A stretch of 64,000 nucleotides of DNA. Source: Pseudomonas sp. CFII64 (GTDB lineage: Bacteria; Pseudomonadota; Gammaproteobacteria; Pseudomonadales; Pseudomonadaceae). Of this stretch, positions 8,603-18,240 are shown piece by piece. A model generated the notes under the pieces. It was not told the DNA's origin, made no database searches, and saw nothing but the letters and a program-made list of their open reading frames with translations. The position numbers were made by a program, and so were the translations under genes. The stretch lies in NCBI RefSeq assembly GCF_000416235.1, contig NZ_ATLO01000003.1, forward strand, positions 1 to 64,000. The letters run 5' to 3'. Position 1 is the first letter of the stretch. Each line of letters opens with the position of its first letter.

Positions 8603-9534
8603 AATGCCGCTCCATAGTTTGATCGACGGGTTAATACAATCCAACAGTTCCTGAGCCATCCGTTGTAACGAGGGCTGCTGCACTTTCTCTGGGCCGAACA
8701 ACGCCCTGCCGTTTAACGGGCATACAAGAAAGCGTGTCGCATCGATCTAGCGTCGGCAGGCCGACTTTGAATGCATATACGCAAGGGATGCGGCAATACT
8801 TACTCCTGCAAGGCACCTGGTGACTTTCCTGCGGAACGCGCAGACAAAGCTACCGCCTGGTGCAATCGGGAGGCTGTTTGGAGTAATAAATAATGCACAC
8901 AAGAAACGAATGACGGCTGAACTCACCGCTCGCATTTTTTGTTTATCAGGCCCCCACAGGAACGGCGCAGACGCTGCCGCTTGGCAAGATCACCGAAAAA
9001 ACAACAAGTTAGGCAGATTGCCTGTTTCCAGAGCCTGACAAACGGTGTCAGGAATGAAGAGATAATTCCAAATATTACTGCAAGTGTCAACTTTTAGTTA
9101 AACTCGTCAATCAAGAACATCTTGATGATAACCATTTGATTATCATGATGTTTATTTTTTGACGCCTACTCCGCAAGCAAAATGTCCTGAAAAAAAAGCG
9201 GTGTCGCCTGATTGTATTTTTTGACGGTCCGATTCCAATGAATCCAAACGCCAGCGCCGGTAAGTTGACGAACAAAATTTCAATGCTAGTTATATACGAC
9301 GCGGAACGCCTGAAACCTGGTTATTGCATCTATTTTGACGCGCCGTCAGAAACAAGTTCATTACCGGTTACTTACGGGGTACGGGCATGGCATCCGTTGC
9401 GCCCCACGCAGCACAGGCGAGTTCCCAGGGCTGTCGATCAACGGCACTGCCGTCATCGTCAACGGCAGAACTATTCCCACTCGCAAGTATCAATCATCTA
9501 ACGAAGAGAACAGGCGTCTGCAAGGGATACCATT
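8603..9534. other. AT-rich region without convincing genes
   Basis: 932 bases; the part 9040-9340 is clearly poorer in G+C than its surroundings. It holds a 7-bp dyad ATGATAA-N8-TTATCAT (9125-9146) and three copies of a TATTTT(TT)GACG word (9153-9164, 9215-9226, 9331-9340). Short ORFs at 8820-9038, 9238-9501 and 9335-9538 lack ribosome binding sites and recognisable families; I do not call them genes. Promoters for the divergent FAD enzyme and for the ORF at 9535 should lie here. Confidence 0.5.
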
Positions 9535-9849
9535 ATGAGCACTGATCAAGACCAGCGAACAAGCATCGCCGAAATCGACTACTCACGCGATACCCTGTTC
9601 GGCCCGATTCCGATGCAAGCCACCTGCCGGGTTCGCCTGGCTACTGTGGAGCACGCCGGACACCGCTTGCGGGAGCTGACAATTCTGGGTGAGGTGCCCG
9701 ACTACCTGTCCAAGTCAACGGTGATCCGGGTCGCCCTGGACGGCCGTATCGAGGCAGGTCCGATCCGGGACCAGTTTCCAGTGCGCGATGCCGATGAAGC
9801 TCAGTTCAAATTGCTGTTTGAAAATGAACACCGGCGTAGGACGTACTGA
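9535..9849 (+). CDS. Small hypothetical protein
   Basis: 104 residues, no family recognised. Soluble, no signal peptide or membrane segment. The sequence alternates strand-like stretches (ATCRVRLATVE, ELTILGEV, TVIRVALDGRIEAG) with charged turns, suggesting a small beta-rich fold. The start is supported by AAGGGAT about eight bases upstream, and codon use looks like that of the surrounding genes, unlike the AT-rich DNA before it. Orphan; transcribed towards the DUF1652 gene. Confidence 0.6.
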   Translation: MSTDQDQRTSIAEIDYSRDTLFGPIPMQATCRVRLATVEHAGHRLRELTILGEVPDYLSKSTVIRVALDGRIEAGPIRDQFPVRDADEAQFKLLFENEHRRRTY

Positions 9850-10067
9850 CAGACAATGCCCGGCTCGCTGATCCTGTTGCGAGCCTCGCCAGCCAGGTGG
9901 ACCTGCCGCAAACCGGGAAGGTCGGATGTCTGACCTGCTGAGATGACCTGCAAACACGCAGCGCCTGTACGATTAATTCAACATTCAAGTTAATTCCAGA
10001 ACTACATATCGTACAACTACACATCCCGAGCAACGTCAACAGTTGCAGAATCGACTTTCTGTCAGAC

Positions 10068-10112
10068 AAAAAAAAGCCGCTAGTTCAGCAAGTTGCTCTT
10101 AAACATCGCGGC
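10068..10112 (-). terminator. Probable terminator of the DUF1652 gene
   Basis: On the minus strand GCCGC ... GCGGC close a hairpin with an inner AGCAA/TTGCT stem, followed by eight T. It lies about 30 bases after the stop at 10140. Confidence 0.7.
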
Positions 10113-10139
10113 GTTTACAGCGTGTCAGAAACGTTTCAT

Positions 10140-10409
10140 CTAACCGACCGAACGAACCGGCATCTGCAAGTGTCCAGCATGCTCCAGGTCGTAGCGCAGC
10201 TCAGCAACAAGCTCCGCGATATCTCGACTGGTGTTTAGTCGATCCAGTGATATACCGGTAACCAGAAGTTCTACCTGACCGGTCTTGGGGTCGGCGATCT
10301 GCACCGTCATGGTCGAGCGCGGTGCAATACTGCAAGTACAACGTAAAGGCAGGAAAGCCCCCTCGATAATGCTCCGTAATTCGAGGGTGGAAAGTCGGTA
10401 AGCAAACAT
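10140..10409 (-). CDS. DUF1652-family protein
   Basis: 89-residue cytoplasmic protein of a family found almost only in Pseudomonas. Diagnostic features: the N-terminal STLELRSIIEGAFLPL helix, the CTCSIAP strand, and the C-terminal VTGISLDRLNTSRDIAELV motif. Function unknown. A longer reading frame extends upstream to 10583, but ATG 10409 has a perfect AAGGAG seven bases before it and gives the normal family length, so I use it. Monocistronic, with a probable terminator after it. Confidence 0.88.
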   Translation of the reverse strand: MFAYRLSTLELRSIIEGAFLPLRCTCSIAPRSTMTVQIADPKTGQVELLVTGISLDRLNTSRDIAELVAELRYDLEHAGHLQMPVRSVG

Positions 10410-10735
10410 GCGTATCTCCTTATGGCTGCTGAGCGGCGAACAAATCGCAGACCACAGCATTTTATTGATCCCGAGGGTTGAATATCCTTTGCCCGACAAG
10501 TAAATGTCGCCATTTATTTGAAGGCATGATTCTTTATACGCTGTAGATCCGTGCCTTCGCAACTTTGTTTTTAGGTGTAACAAGTTGTTAAGTTATTGAA
10601 CTTGCAGAGAATCTTATTGCAGAAACGATTCACTCGCCCCGGTTATTTGTTCGACACCTGACTTGAATCAAGTCAGGTGACTATTTATTGGTCAGGAAAA
10701 ACCGCCAATTGACTGGACGCTGATCCGGTCGTGGC
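10410..10735. other. Intergenic region with a hairpin
   Basis: 326 bases upstream of the DUF1652 gene and downstream of the acetyltransferase gene. It contains the 25-base inverted repeat at 10655-10679 and otherwise nothing I can interpret. Confidence 0.4.
10655..10679. repeat. Perfect 12-bp inverted repeat (hairpin)
   Basis: CACCTGACTTGA, one A, TCAAGTCAGGTG. It may be the transcription terminator of the acetyltransferase gene ending at 10736 on the minus strand, though the T-run is poor; an operator is the alternative. Confidence 0.6.
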
Positions 10736-11218
10736 TCAATCCGGGCTGCGCGGCAGACGGAAATGAATCAGTGCCACTCGCCCACCCTGTTTGTCGCGGC
10801 GCTCATCCACGGCATACGGCCGAAACCCCAGCTTCGGGTAAAAAAGCAGACCCGGCACGTTGTGGTTATAGCAGGAAGCCGTCATCTCGGTGGCCTCGTG
10901 CTTGTCAAATGCCAGGTCCTTCATGCAGCCGATCAGGTAGCGGCCCACCCCTCGGGATCTGGCTTTCGGGGCGATGATCACATTGCCCAGTGAGCAGCGC
11001 CCACGGAAATCGCTACGTGAAAAGTTGGCGTACCCGACCACCTCGCCGTTCATCTCAATAACCGTGGAGTCTGAGTGATTGTCCAGAGCATCCTTGAGCT
11101 GGGGCGGCGTCAACGGATACAAGGCTCGGGGAAACATATAGAACAGCTCGTCGACACTCTGTGGCAGTCCGCACACAACCGCTATGTCTTTTTCTTCCAG
11201 GGGACGATGTAGAAACAT
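10736..11218 (-). CDS. GNAT-family N-acetyltransferase
   Basis: 160 residues. Acetyl-CoA-dependent acetyltransferase fold: the N-terminal HRPLEEKDIAVV strand-helix, a central VIIAPKARSRGVGRYLI segment that is GNAT motif A (R-x-x-G-x-G, pyrophosphate-binding loop), and the C-terminal GLLFYPKLGFRPY strand typical of motif B. The acceptor cannot be told from sequence. Start ATG is preceded by GAGAGGT. It stands alone, with the 10655 hairpin beyond its 3' end. Confidence 0.85.
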   Translation of the reverse strand: MFLHRPLEEKDIAVVCGLPQSVDELFYMFPRALYPLTPPQLKDALDNHSDSTVIEMNGEVVGYANFSRSDFRGRCSLGNVIIAPKARSRGVGRYLIGCMKDLAFDKHEATEMTASCYNHNVPGLLFYPKLGFRPYAVDERRDKQGGRVALIHFRLPRSPD

Positions 11219-11624
11219 TTATGAGTAACCTCTCGAAGAATCAGGATAAGCACCTAGACACTATATGCGATATGGCAGGCCGCGCACCCGCGGGATGCGA
11301 ATCCACGAAAAACCCTTGCGCATCAAAGCGCCATATCGACTTGGCTAAGATAGGACAAGCCGATTCAAGTTCAGATGACCTGCTCCAACGCACCACACAA
11401 GACCGGCCAACTTCCCTGCATAACCCATTGAAGCGGCTGTGATTACTGCTCATGCATTACGCCTGCTGAAAATCTCCCGACCTTGCAAAATGCATGAATC
11501 AGAACTGAGGTTTCATTTACAACCGGTTGAATTCATTGGGTTTTAATTTTTCTAGAACTGGCACAGAGGCTGCAATACTCACTCCGGAAAGATGTAACAA
11601 TATTATTCATGGAGTAGAACAACA
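11219..11624. other. Intergenic region with sigma54-like promoter
   Basis: 406 bases between divergent genes. The ORFs crossing it (11161-11442 plus, 11241-11453 minus) have no family signal or ribosome binding site. The last 70 bases hold the promoter described at 11559. Confidence 0.45.
11559..11575 (+). promoter_or_regulatory. Candidate sigma54 (RpoN) promoter
   Basis: TGGCACAGAGGCTGCAA: exact GG-N10-GC spacing and a good fit to TGGCAC-N5-TTGCA, 50 bases before the start at 11625. An overlapping GAACTG at 11555 could also serve an AlgU-type promoter, but the spacing to TCACT is 18, longer than usual. Confidence 0.55.
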
Positions 11625-12557
11625 ATGATTTCATCCCCCGATACTTACGTAACTGCCCCGCAGGATTCGCAAAATCACTCAGGTGTGTCCTGGGGTGCGA
11701 TCTTTGCCGGTGCCGCTGGCGCCGCTGCGTTGTCTCTCATCCTCGTCCTGCTGGGCTTCGGCTTGGGCTTCTCTGCTGTTTCGCCGTGGGCGGACAGCGG
11801 CATAAGCGCTAAAGGGCTGGGCATTTCCACGATTATCTGGCTGGCGCTGACGCAGATCATTGCTTCAGGGCTGGGTGGCTATATTGCCGGACGCCTGCGG
11901 GTTCGCTGGGCAAATCTGCATGGTGATGAAGTCTATTTCCGCGACACCGCACACGGCTTCCTGTCGTGGGCCGTTGCGACGCTGGTTGCCGCGACGTTGA
12001 TCGTTGGATCGATCGGCAGCATGGTCAGCGGTGGGGTTCAGGCTGGCGCAAGCATGGCATCCGGCGCAGCCGGTGCGGTGACTCAAGTTGCAGGCAGCGC
12101 TGCCAGCAACACCAGCAGTCAGGATTATGGCTACTTCATCGACAGCCTGTTCCGCGACGATCGTCCGGCCGCTGTCAGCGATGACGCAGCTCATGGTGTG
12201 GTGTTCCGCATCTTCGCCAAGACGCTGAACAATGGTGGCGACATGACTGCTGAAGACCGTACCTATCTGGCGCAGATGGTTGCCCAACGTACCAACCTGA
12301 GCCAGGCCGACGCCGAGCGTCGTGTGGATCAGGTTTACGGTCAGGCTCGCCAGGCTGTTGAAGACGCCAAGCTGGCCGCCAAAAACGCCGCTGACACCGC
12401 CGCCAAGGTTGCTGCCTGGACGGCGCTGTGGATGTTCATTTCGCTGCTGTGTGGTGCGTTCTTTGCCAGCTACGCAGCTATTTTCGGTGGTCGTCGTCGC
12501 GATGCGGTGACTTACACCGAAGCCCGCGCCTACACCACTACAACAACGGCTCGATAA
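11625..12557 (+). CDS. Four-helix integral membrane protein, function unknown
   Basis: 310 residues. Transmembrane helices at about 22-50, 63-88, 105-130 and 265-290, all rich in small residues. Between the third and fourth lies a soluble domain of about 120 residues with a helical repeat (AEDRTYLAQMVAQRTNLSQADAERRVDQVYGQARQ..., quoted only in part here as AEDRTYLAQMV and ADAERRVDQVY) and an alanine-rich coiled segment. Pseudomonas genomes often carry this arrangement as an unnamed stress-responsive membrane protein. GGAG lies about ten bases before the start. Followed 15 bases later by a 24-residue peptide gene in the same transcript. Confidence 0.8.
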   Translation: MISSPDTYVTAPQDSQNHSGVSWGAIFAGAAGAAALSLILVLLGFGLGFSAVSPWADSGISAKGLGISTIIWLALTQIIASGLGGYIAGRLRVRWANLHGDEVYFRDTAHGFLSWAVATLVAATLIVGSIGSMVSGGVQAGASMASGAAGAVTQVAGSAASNTSSQDYGYFIDSLFRDDRPAAVSDDAAHGVVFRIFAKTLNNGGDMTAEDRTYLAQMVAQRTNLSQADAERRVDQVYGQARQAVEDAKLAAKNAADTAAKVAAWTALWMFISLLCGAFFASYAAIFGGRRRDAVTYTEARAYTTTTTAR

Positions 12558-12572
12558 GCCAGGAGAAAGACA

Positions 12573-12647
12573 ATGCGCTCATTACTACTGCTGTTCCTCG
12601 GCGTGCCGATCCCGATCATCATTCTGATCGCGCTGTTCATGCACTGA
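12573..12647 (+). CDS. 24-residue membrane peptide
   Basis: ATG-to-stop frame encoding MRSLLLLFLGVPIPIIILIA plus LFMH. Nearly the whole peptide is hydrophobic with a single N-terminal arginine and a Pro-Ile-Pro kink, so it would be a single-pass membrane peptide. AGGAGA sits seven bases upstream, which is a good ribosome binding site and supports translation. It lies between the four-helix membrane protein and the terminator at 12671, so it is co-transcribed and may assist or stabilise that protein (inference). Confidence 0.7.
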   Translation: MRSLLLLFLGVPIPIIILIALFMH

Positions 12648-12670
12648 TGTGCTGAGCGGTTAAATAAAGA

Positions 12671-12703
12671 AGCCGTCTTCTCTCGCGAGGAGACGGCTTT
12701 TTT
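12671..12703 (+). terminator. Rho-independent terminator
   Basis: AGCCGTCT ... AGACGGCT stem extended by CTCGCGAG pairing, followed by TTTTTT. The A-rich left flank lets it act also for the convergent TRAP transporter operon. Confidence 0.9.
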
Positions 12704-12717
12704 GTAGCAGGTTTAAA

Positions 12718-14001
12718 TCACGGCATGCCCAACCAGTTAGGCAGTGCGAGGGAGATGAACGGTACGTAAGTCACCAGAATCAGGAACGCCAGCAGAATCG
12801 TCAGCCAAGGCATCGCCGCACGAATCGTCTGACCCAACGTCAAACCGGTTACCGCCGATGTCACGAACAGGTTCAGCCCCACCGGAGGGTGCACCAGTCC
12901 GATCTCCATGTTCACCACCATGATGATGCCCAGGTGAATCGGGTCGATACCCAGCTTCATGGCAATCGGGAAGAAGATCGGCGCCAGAATCAGGATGATC
13001 GCCGAAGGCTCCATGAAGCTACCCGCCACCAGCAACACGATGTTGACCATGATCAGGAAGCCGATTGGCGTCAGCCCTTCGGAAAGCACCCAACTGGTGA
13101 TCTGTTGCGGGATCTGTTCAGTGGTCAATACATGAGCGAACAACATGGCATTGGCAATGATGAACATCAGCATGATCGTCAGCCGACCCGATTCCAGCAG
13201 CACCTTCGGGCAGTCGCTGAATTTCATGTCCTTATAGATGAACAGTGCAACGAAGGCCGAATAGACCGCCGCGACAGCTGCCGCCTCGGTTGGCGTGAAC
13301 ATGCCGCTGTAAATCCCGCCGAGAATGATCACCAGCAGTAACAGCCCCCAGAACGCCCGTTGTGCGGTGTGCAGCCATTGACGGAACGTCACCCGTGGCT
13401 GGGCAGGCAATTTCTTGACCCTGGCGACGATGTAGATCACCACCATCAGGATCACGCCGAGGAGAATCCCCGGAATCACACCCGCGATGAACAGCTTGCC
13501 CACCGAGGTTTCAGTGGCCGCGGCGTACACCACCATCACGATGGACGGCGGAATCAGAATGCCAAGCGTGCCGGCGTTGCAGATGATCCCCGCGCCGAAC
13601 TCCTTCGGATAGCCGGAACGCACCATGCCCGCGATGGCAATCGAACCCACTGCGGCGACCGTGGCTGGCGAGGAGCCGGACAACGCCGCGAACAGCATGC
13701 AGGCCAGTACCGCCGCGATAGCCAGACCGCCGCGAATATGCCCGACGCAGGCGTTGGCAAAGTCGATGAGCCGTTGCGCCACGCCGCCGGTGGTCATGAA
13801 CGCACCGGACAACAGGAAGAATGGGATCGCCAGGAACGTGTAGCTGTCAGACGTTTCGAATAACTTGATCGCCAATGAACTCAAAGAGTCCTGGCTGAAC
13901 ATCAGGATCGACACCGCGCCCGACAGACCCAGGGATATCGCGATGGGCACCCCAAGGAACATGAATACGAACAGCAGCAGAAACAGACATATGACTGTCA
14001 T
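12718..14001 (-). CDS. dctM: TRAP transporter large permease (DctM type)
   Basis: 427 residues, about twelve transmembrane helices; the sodium-driven membrane subunit of a tripartite ATP-independent periplasmic transporter. Family features: the FLFVFMFLGVPIAISLGLSG N terminus, SGSSPATVAAVGSIAI in the first hairpin region, and GLVHPPVGLNLF near the end. It is the last gene of a run of eight on this strand that match the order of the P. aeruginosa itaconate region (PA0877-PA0886), so itaconate or a related C4/C5-dicarboxylate is the likely substrate rather than succinate (inference). The start overlaps the dctQ stop (TGATG). Confidence 0.9.
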   Translation of the reverse strand: MTVICLFLLLFVFMFLGVPIAISLGLSGAVSILMFSQDSLSSLAIKLFETSDSYTFLAIPFFLLSGAFMTTGGVAQRLIDFANACVGHIRGGLAIAAVLACMLFAALSGSSPATVAAVGSIAIAGMVRSGYPKEFGAGIICNAGTLGILIPPSIVMVVYAAATETSVGKLFIAGVIPGILLGVILMVVIYIVARVKKLPAQPRVTFRQWLHTAQRAFWGLLLLVIILGGIYSGMFTPTEAAAVAAVYSAFVALFIYKDMKFSDCPKVLLESGRLTIMLMFIIANAMLFAHVLTTEQIPQQITSWVLSEGLTPIGFLIMVNIVLLVAGSFMEPSAIILILAPIFFPIAMKLGIDPIHLGIIMVVNMEIGLVHPPVGLNLFVTSAVTGLTLGQTIRAAMPWLTILLAFLILVTYVPFISLALPNWLGMP

Positions 14002-14633
14002 CAGTGTTGCTCCTCGTTATGCTGCGCCAGTTTGCTGGCTTCGGCGGCTTCATCAGTCAGCCCGAGCCCTGTCTGGCGATGGGTATAGATGCGCCAGAGG
14101 ATTTCCAGATACCGCACCAGCACCAGCGTGAAGCCGATGGGCACGATGATCGCGATGTGTGACACCTGGATGCCAAAACGGTCAAGATCCTCGGCACCGA
14201 TGTGGGCCGTGAAGAGCGCAGACACCCATTTGTAACTGGCGACCACGAACAGCCCTGCGTAGACCAGGCAGCAAGCACAGGCCAGCATGGCCAACAGACG
14301 CTGCACCGGTTTGCTGGTGAGTTTGACCAACGCATCGACGCCCAGGTGACCCGCAGTGCGTACGCCGTAGGAGATGCCGAAGAAGATCAACCAGCCGAAC
14401 AGCGCTTTGGTGAGGGCCACACTCCAGGTCATGCCTTGGGCATATCCCATCATGTGGTCGCCGATGTAACCGAAGAAGCCGCTTGTTACCGCCCATTGAT
14501 CGCTCAGGGTATAAAACAGCGTGTAAACGTTGTTGAGCGCCACATAGACGAATGTCACCAGCGTCATTGCGGCCAGCAGGAAGGCAATCATGCCCTCCTC
14601 AAAATGCTCCCAGAGTCGCGTCAGCGAATGCAT
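14001..14633 (-). CDS. dctQ: TRAP transporter small permease (DctQ type)
   Basis: 210 residues with four transmembrane helices (about 15-38, 75-100, 118-140, 158-180), the normal layout of the TRAP small membrane subunit, which pairs with DctM. The sequence W-G-x-x-F-F-G-I-S-Y-G-V-R-T-x-G-H is the conserved DctQ segment after helix 2. Start ATG with GGAG at about ten bases. The stop overlaps the dctM start by one base, and the solute-binding gene lies 79 bases upstream, giving the usual P-Q-M order. Confidence 0.88.
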   Translation of the reverse strand: MHSLTRLWEHFEEGMIAFLLAAMTLVTFVYVALNNVYTLFYTLSDQWAVTSGFFGYIGDHMMGYAQGMTWSVALTKALFGWLIFFGISYGVRTAGHLGVDALVKLTSKPVQRLLAMLACACCLVYAGLFVVASYKWVSALFTAHIGAEDLDRFGIQVSHIAIIVPIGFTLVLVRYLEILWRIYTHRQTGLGLTDEAAEASKLAQHNEEQH

Positions 14634-14712
14634 AGGAATTCTCCGTATAGAGAGAGAGAGTGGCCATTCAGAACAGAATGGCCAGCTGCCTTATCACGTC
14701 ATGACGAGGGCG

Positions 14713-15795
<1,083 letters not shown>

Positions 15796-15902
15796 TTATA
15801 GAATCAGCTTTTATGTAAGCCCGCGTTTGGTTTAGCTGAATGCTGGCATTTTGCACAGCAAACCTCCATTTTTTCCACGGATTACCCAGGATTAGTGCCG
15901 TG

Positions 15903-16730
15903 CTAGACGGCCTGATTGACCATCAACAAGCGCTGCGCGCGGATCAACACCGGCGCATCGATCATCTGCCCATCCAGTTGAAAGGCCCCTGCCCCGCTGG
16001 CTTTGGCGCTGGCGTCGACTACCCGGCGGGCCCAGGCCAGATCGTCAGCGCTGGGTGCCAGCGCGTCATGGATGATTGGCACCTGTTTAGGATGAATGCA
16101 CAACGCGCCACCAAAGCCCATGTCGTAGGCGTGACGAACCGAACGTCGCAGCCCTTCGGGATCGCCAATGGCCGGATACACCCCATCCAGCGGAGCCAGC
16201 AAGCCGGCCGCGCGGGAATGAAGTTGCACAGACATTCGCGATTGGTCGAGGACGAACGCAGCGGCCGCCGTTCCATTATTCAAGTTCAAGTCCAGCGCCA
16301 GGTCCAGGCCGCCAAATGACAAACGCTCGACCCCCGGGCACTGGGCGATCTGCGCAACGGCCAGCAAACCTATGGCGCTCTCGATGATCGGCCAGATCGG
16401 CTTGCCGCCCTGCCACACCGCTGCAACCTGTGCAGTGGTTTCGACTTTGGGCAACAGCACGCCGGCCACGCCAGGCTGCTCGGCGCAGAACCGCAGATCC
16501 GCGCCATGCTCGGCGTGGTCAGGCGCATTGACCCGCACCCACACTGCAGCCTCGGGATGGGTGGCAAGGAACGCCGCAAGGTTATCTCGCGCCTGACGCT
16601 TGAGGGGTTCTTCGACGGCGTCTTCAAAATCGACGATCACCGCATCGGCACCGGCAGCCAGCGCCTTGGCAAACCGCTCGGGTCGACTGCCGGGCACAAA
16701 CAGTGCAGAGCGGACGATGGGTTGAGGCAT
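15903..16730 (-). CDS. ccl: (S)-citramalyl-CoA lyase, CitE/HpcH family
   Basis: 275 residues, TIM-barrel HpcH/HpaI aldolase. FVPGSRPERF at the N terminus binds CoA, and VDFEDAVEE supplies metal-binding acids; LSFGGLDLALDL carries the later conserved acid. In the P. aeruginosa itaconate pathway the homologue (PA0883) cleaves (S)-citramalyl-CoA to acetyl-CoA and pyruvate, and the neighbours here (CoA-transferase, MaoC hydratase, LysR) match that pathway. ATG 16730 is chosen: AGGAA lies nine bases before it and family members start MxxPxxRSxLFVPG; a longer frame to 16835 runs into REP sequence. Gaps with REP elements separate it from the CoA-transferase gene. Confidence 0.88.
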   Translation of the reverse strand: MPQPIVRSALFVPGSRPERFAKALAAGADAVIVDFEDAVEEPLKRQARDNLAAFLATHPEAAVWVRVNAPDHAEHGADLRFCAEQPGVAGVLLPKVETTAQVAAVWQGGKPIWPIIESAIGLLAVAQIAQCPGVERLSFGGLDLALDLNLNNGTAAAAFVLDQSRMSVQLHSRAAGLLAPLDGVYPAIGDPEGLRRSVRHAYDMGFGGALCIHPKQVPIIHDALAPSADDLAWARRVVDASAKASGAGAFQLDGQMIDAPVLIRAQRLLMVNQAV

Positions 16731-16800
16731 GGTGGTGTTCCTCATGAAATAAATGCATCGCAGTTCGTTGGAGCGAGCGGGCGGCAGCCGTAGCTGCGAC

Positions 16801-16865
16801 TGTAGGAGCGACTTCAGTCGCGAGCCGCTCATCAATTGCCCTCCCGGCTAAAGCCGGTCCTACAG
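16801..16865. repeat. REP pair
   Basis: TGTAGGAGCGACTTCAGTCG at 16801 and CCTCCCGGCTAAAGCCGGTCC ending at 16865 in inverted orientation, two different REP subtypes sharing the GTAGGA/TCCTAC head. It separates ccl and ict in the itaconate run. Confidence 0.8.
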
Positions 16866-16896
16866 CAACGTATCGGGGGGGGGCGGAGCTGGAGGC

Positions 16897-18096
16897 TCAA
16901 ACAACCCCCGCCGCCAACAGCCGTGCGTGATCCGTCGCCGACAATCCCAGCTCATCAAGAATGCTCGCGGTGTGCTGGCCCAGCCCTGGCACGGCGTCCA
17001 TGCGCGGGGTGAAGGCGGCATTGCGACCCGGCGGCAGCAGCGACGGCAGTTTGCCAGCCGGGCTGTCGACTTCGCGCCAGCCGTCCCGCGCTTTCAACTG
17101 CGGGTGGTCCCAGACGCCTTGCATGTCATTGACCCGGGCGTTGGCGATTTGCGCGTCTTCGAGCCGTGCGACCACTTCATCAACGCTCAGTTGCGAGAAG
17201 CCGTCGACGATGATCTGCCGCAGCACCTCGCGGTTTTCCGAGCGCTTGAAGTTGGCCGAGAAGCGTTCGTCGGTGATCAAGGCGCTATCAAGCAGAACTT
17301 TCTCGCAGAACAGCGCCCACTCGCGCTCGTTCTGCAAACCGAGCATGACCGTGCCGCCGCCCTTGGTGGGGAACGGGCCGTAGGGATAAATCGTCGAGTG
17401 CGAGGCTCCGGCCCGTGGCGGCGGCGGCGCGCCGTTGTAGGCGTAATACATCGGATAGCCCATCCACTCCACCAGGCTTTCCAGCATGCTGACGTCAATG
17501 CGACTGCCAACGCCGGTCTTGCCGCGCAGCAACAGCGCGGAAAGAATCCCGGTGTAGGCGTACATGCCAGCGGCAATGTCGGCGATGGAGCAACCGGCCT
17601 TGGCCATTTGCTCTTCACCCGGCCCGCCGGTCACCGACAGAAACCCGCCTTCGCTCTGAATCAACAGGTCGTAGGCTTTCTTCTTTTCATAAGGGCCGCC
17701 TTCGCCGTAGCCGGAAATATCGCAAACGATCAGTTTCGGGAAACGCGCATGCAGCGCCTCGAACGACAACCCCATGCGTGCGGCTGCGCCGGGGGCCAGG
17801 TTCTGCACCAGCACGTCAGCCTTGCCCAACAGCGATTCGAGAATATCCCCGGCTTCGTCGTGCTTGAGGTCCAGGGTCAGGCTTTCCTTGGAACGATTGG
17901 TCCAGACGAAATGCGAGGCCAGGCCGTCAACGCGCTGGTCATAACCACGGGCGAAATCGCCGCTGCCGGGACGCTCGATCTTCACCACACGGGCACCCAT
18001 ATCGGCGAGTTGCCGGGTGCAGAACGGCGCGGCAATGGCGTGTTCCAGGCTGACGACGGTGATGCCGTCCAGAGGACGGGGGTTTTGTTCGGTCAT
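16897..18096 (-). CDS. ict: Itaconate CoA-transferase, CaiB/BaiF family (class III)
   Basis: 399 residues. Class III CoA-transferase fold with GITVVSLEHAIAAPFCTRQL at the N terminus, the VLVQNLAPGAAARMGL loop, and D173 in SIADIAAGMYA, the aspartate that forms the acyl-anhydride in this family. By synteny with PA0882 it moves CoA from succinyl-CoA to itaconate, giving itaconyl-CoA, the entry step of itaconate breakdown; substrate itself is inferred. GAGGTG lies before the start. Upstream is the MmgE/PrpD gene across a 144-base gap with a REP pair. Confidence 0.87.
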   Translation of the reverse strand: MTEQNPRPLDGITVVSLEHAIAAPFCTRQLADMGARVVKIERPGSGDFARGYDQRVDGLASHFVWTNRSKESLTLDLKHDEAGDILESLLGKADVLVQNLAPGAAARMGLSFEALHARFPKLIVCDISGYGEGGPYEKKKAYDLLIQSEGGFLSVTGGPGEEQMAKAGCSIADIAAGMYAYTGILSALLLRGKTGVGSRIDVSMLESLVEWMGYPMYYAYNGAPPPPRAGASHSTIYPYGPFPTKGGGTVMLGLQNEREWALFCEKVLLDSALITDERFSANFKRSENREVLRQIIVDGFSQLSVDEVVARLEDAQIANARVNDMQGVWDHPQLKARDGWREVDSPAGKLPSLLPPGRNAAFTPRMDAVPGLGQHTASILDELGLSATDHARLLAAGVV

Positions 18097-18120
18097 TGTC
18101 TTTCACCTCATGTGCCGTGC

Positions 18121-18218
18121 CCCGCAGGAGCGGATTCATCCCCGCAGGCGTCGATACAGCAACAAATGATTTGGAGCATGTACCGGCCTCCTCCCGAATG
18201 AATTCGGTCCTACAGAGG
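18121..18218. repeat. REP pair (divergent subtype)
   Basis: CCGCAGGAGCGGATTCATCC at the left and CCTCCCGAATGAATTCGGTCC ... at the right, inverted to each other. The stem cores (GGATTCATCC / GAATGAATTC) differ from the GGCTTTAGCC subtype. Lies between ict and the MmgE/PrpD gene. Confidence 0.7.
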
Positions 18219-18240
18219 CAAGTACGGCGCGATCTGCGCG

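Noticed and set aside
8820..9538. Short ORFs in the AT-rich segment (72, 87 and 67 residues)
   Set aside because: No ribosome binding site, no familiar sequence, and overlapping frames of different character; more likely noncoding or decayed DNA.
11241..11453. 70-residue minus-strand ORF upstream of the acetyltransferase
   Set aside because: No ribosome binding site or family; overlaps the promoter region.
15840..15860. TGGCATTTTGCA as a sigma54 promoter
   Set aside because: GG and GC are not spaced by ten bases, and it faces away from dctP.
16801..16865. Short inverted repeats read as a CRISPR array or phage att site
   Set aside because: They are REP/REPIN elements found at ten or more loci here, with no regular repeat-spacer pattern or cas genes.
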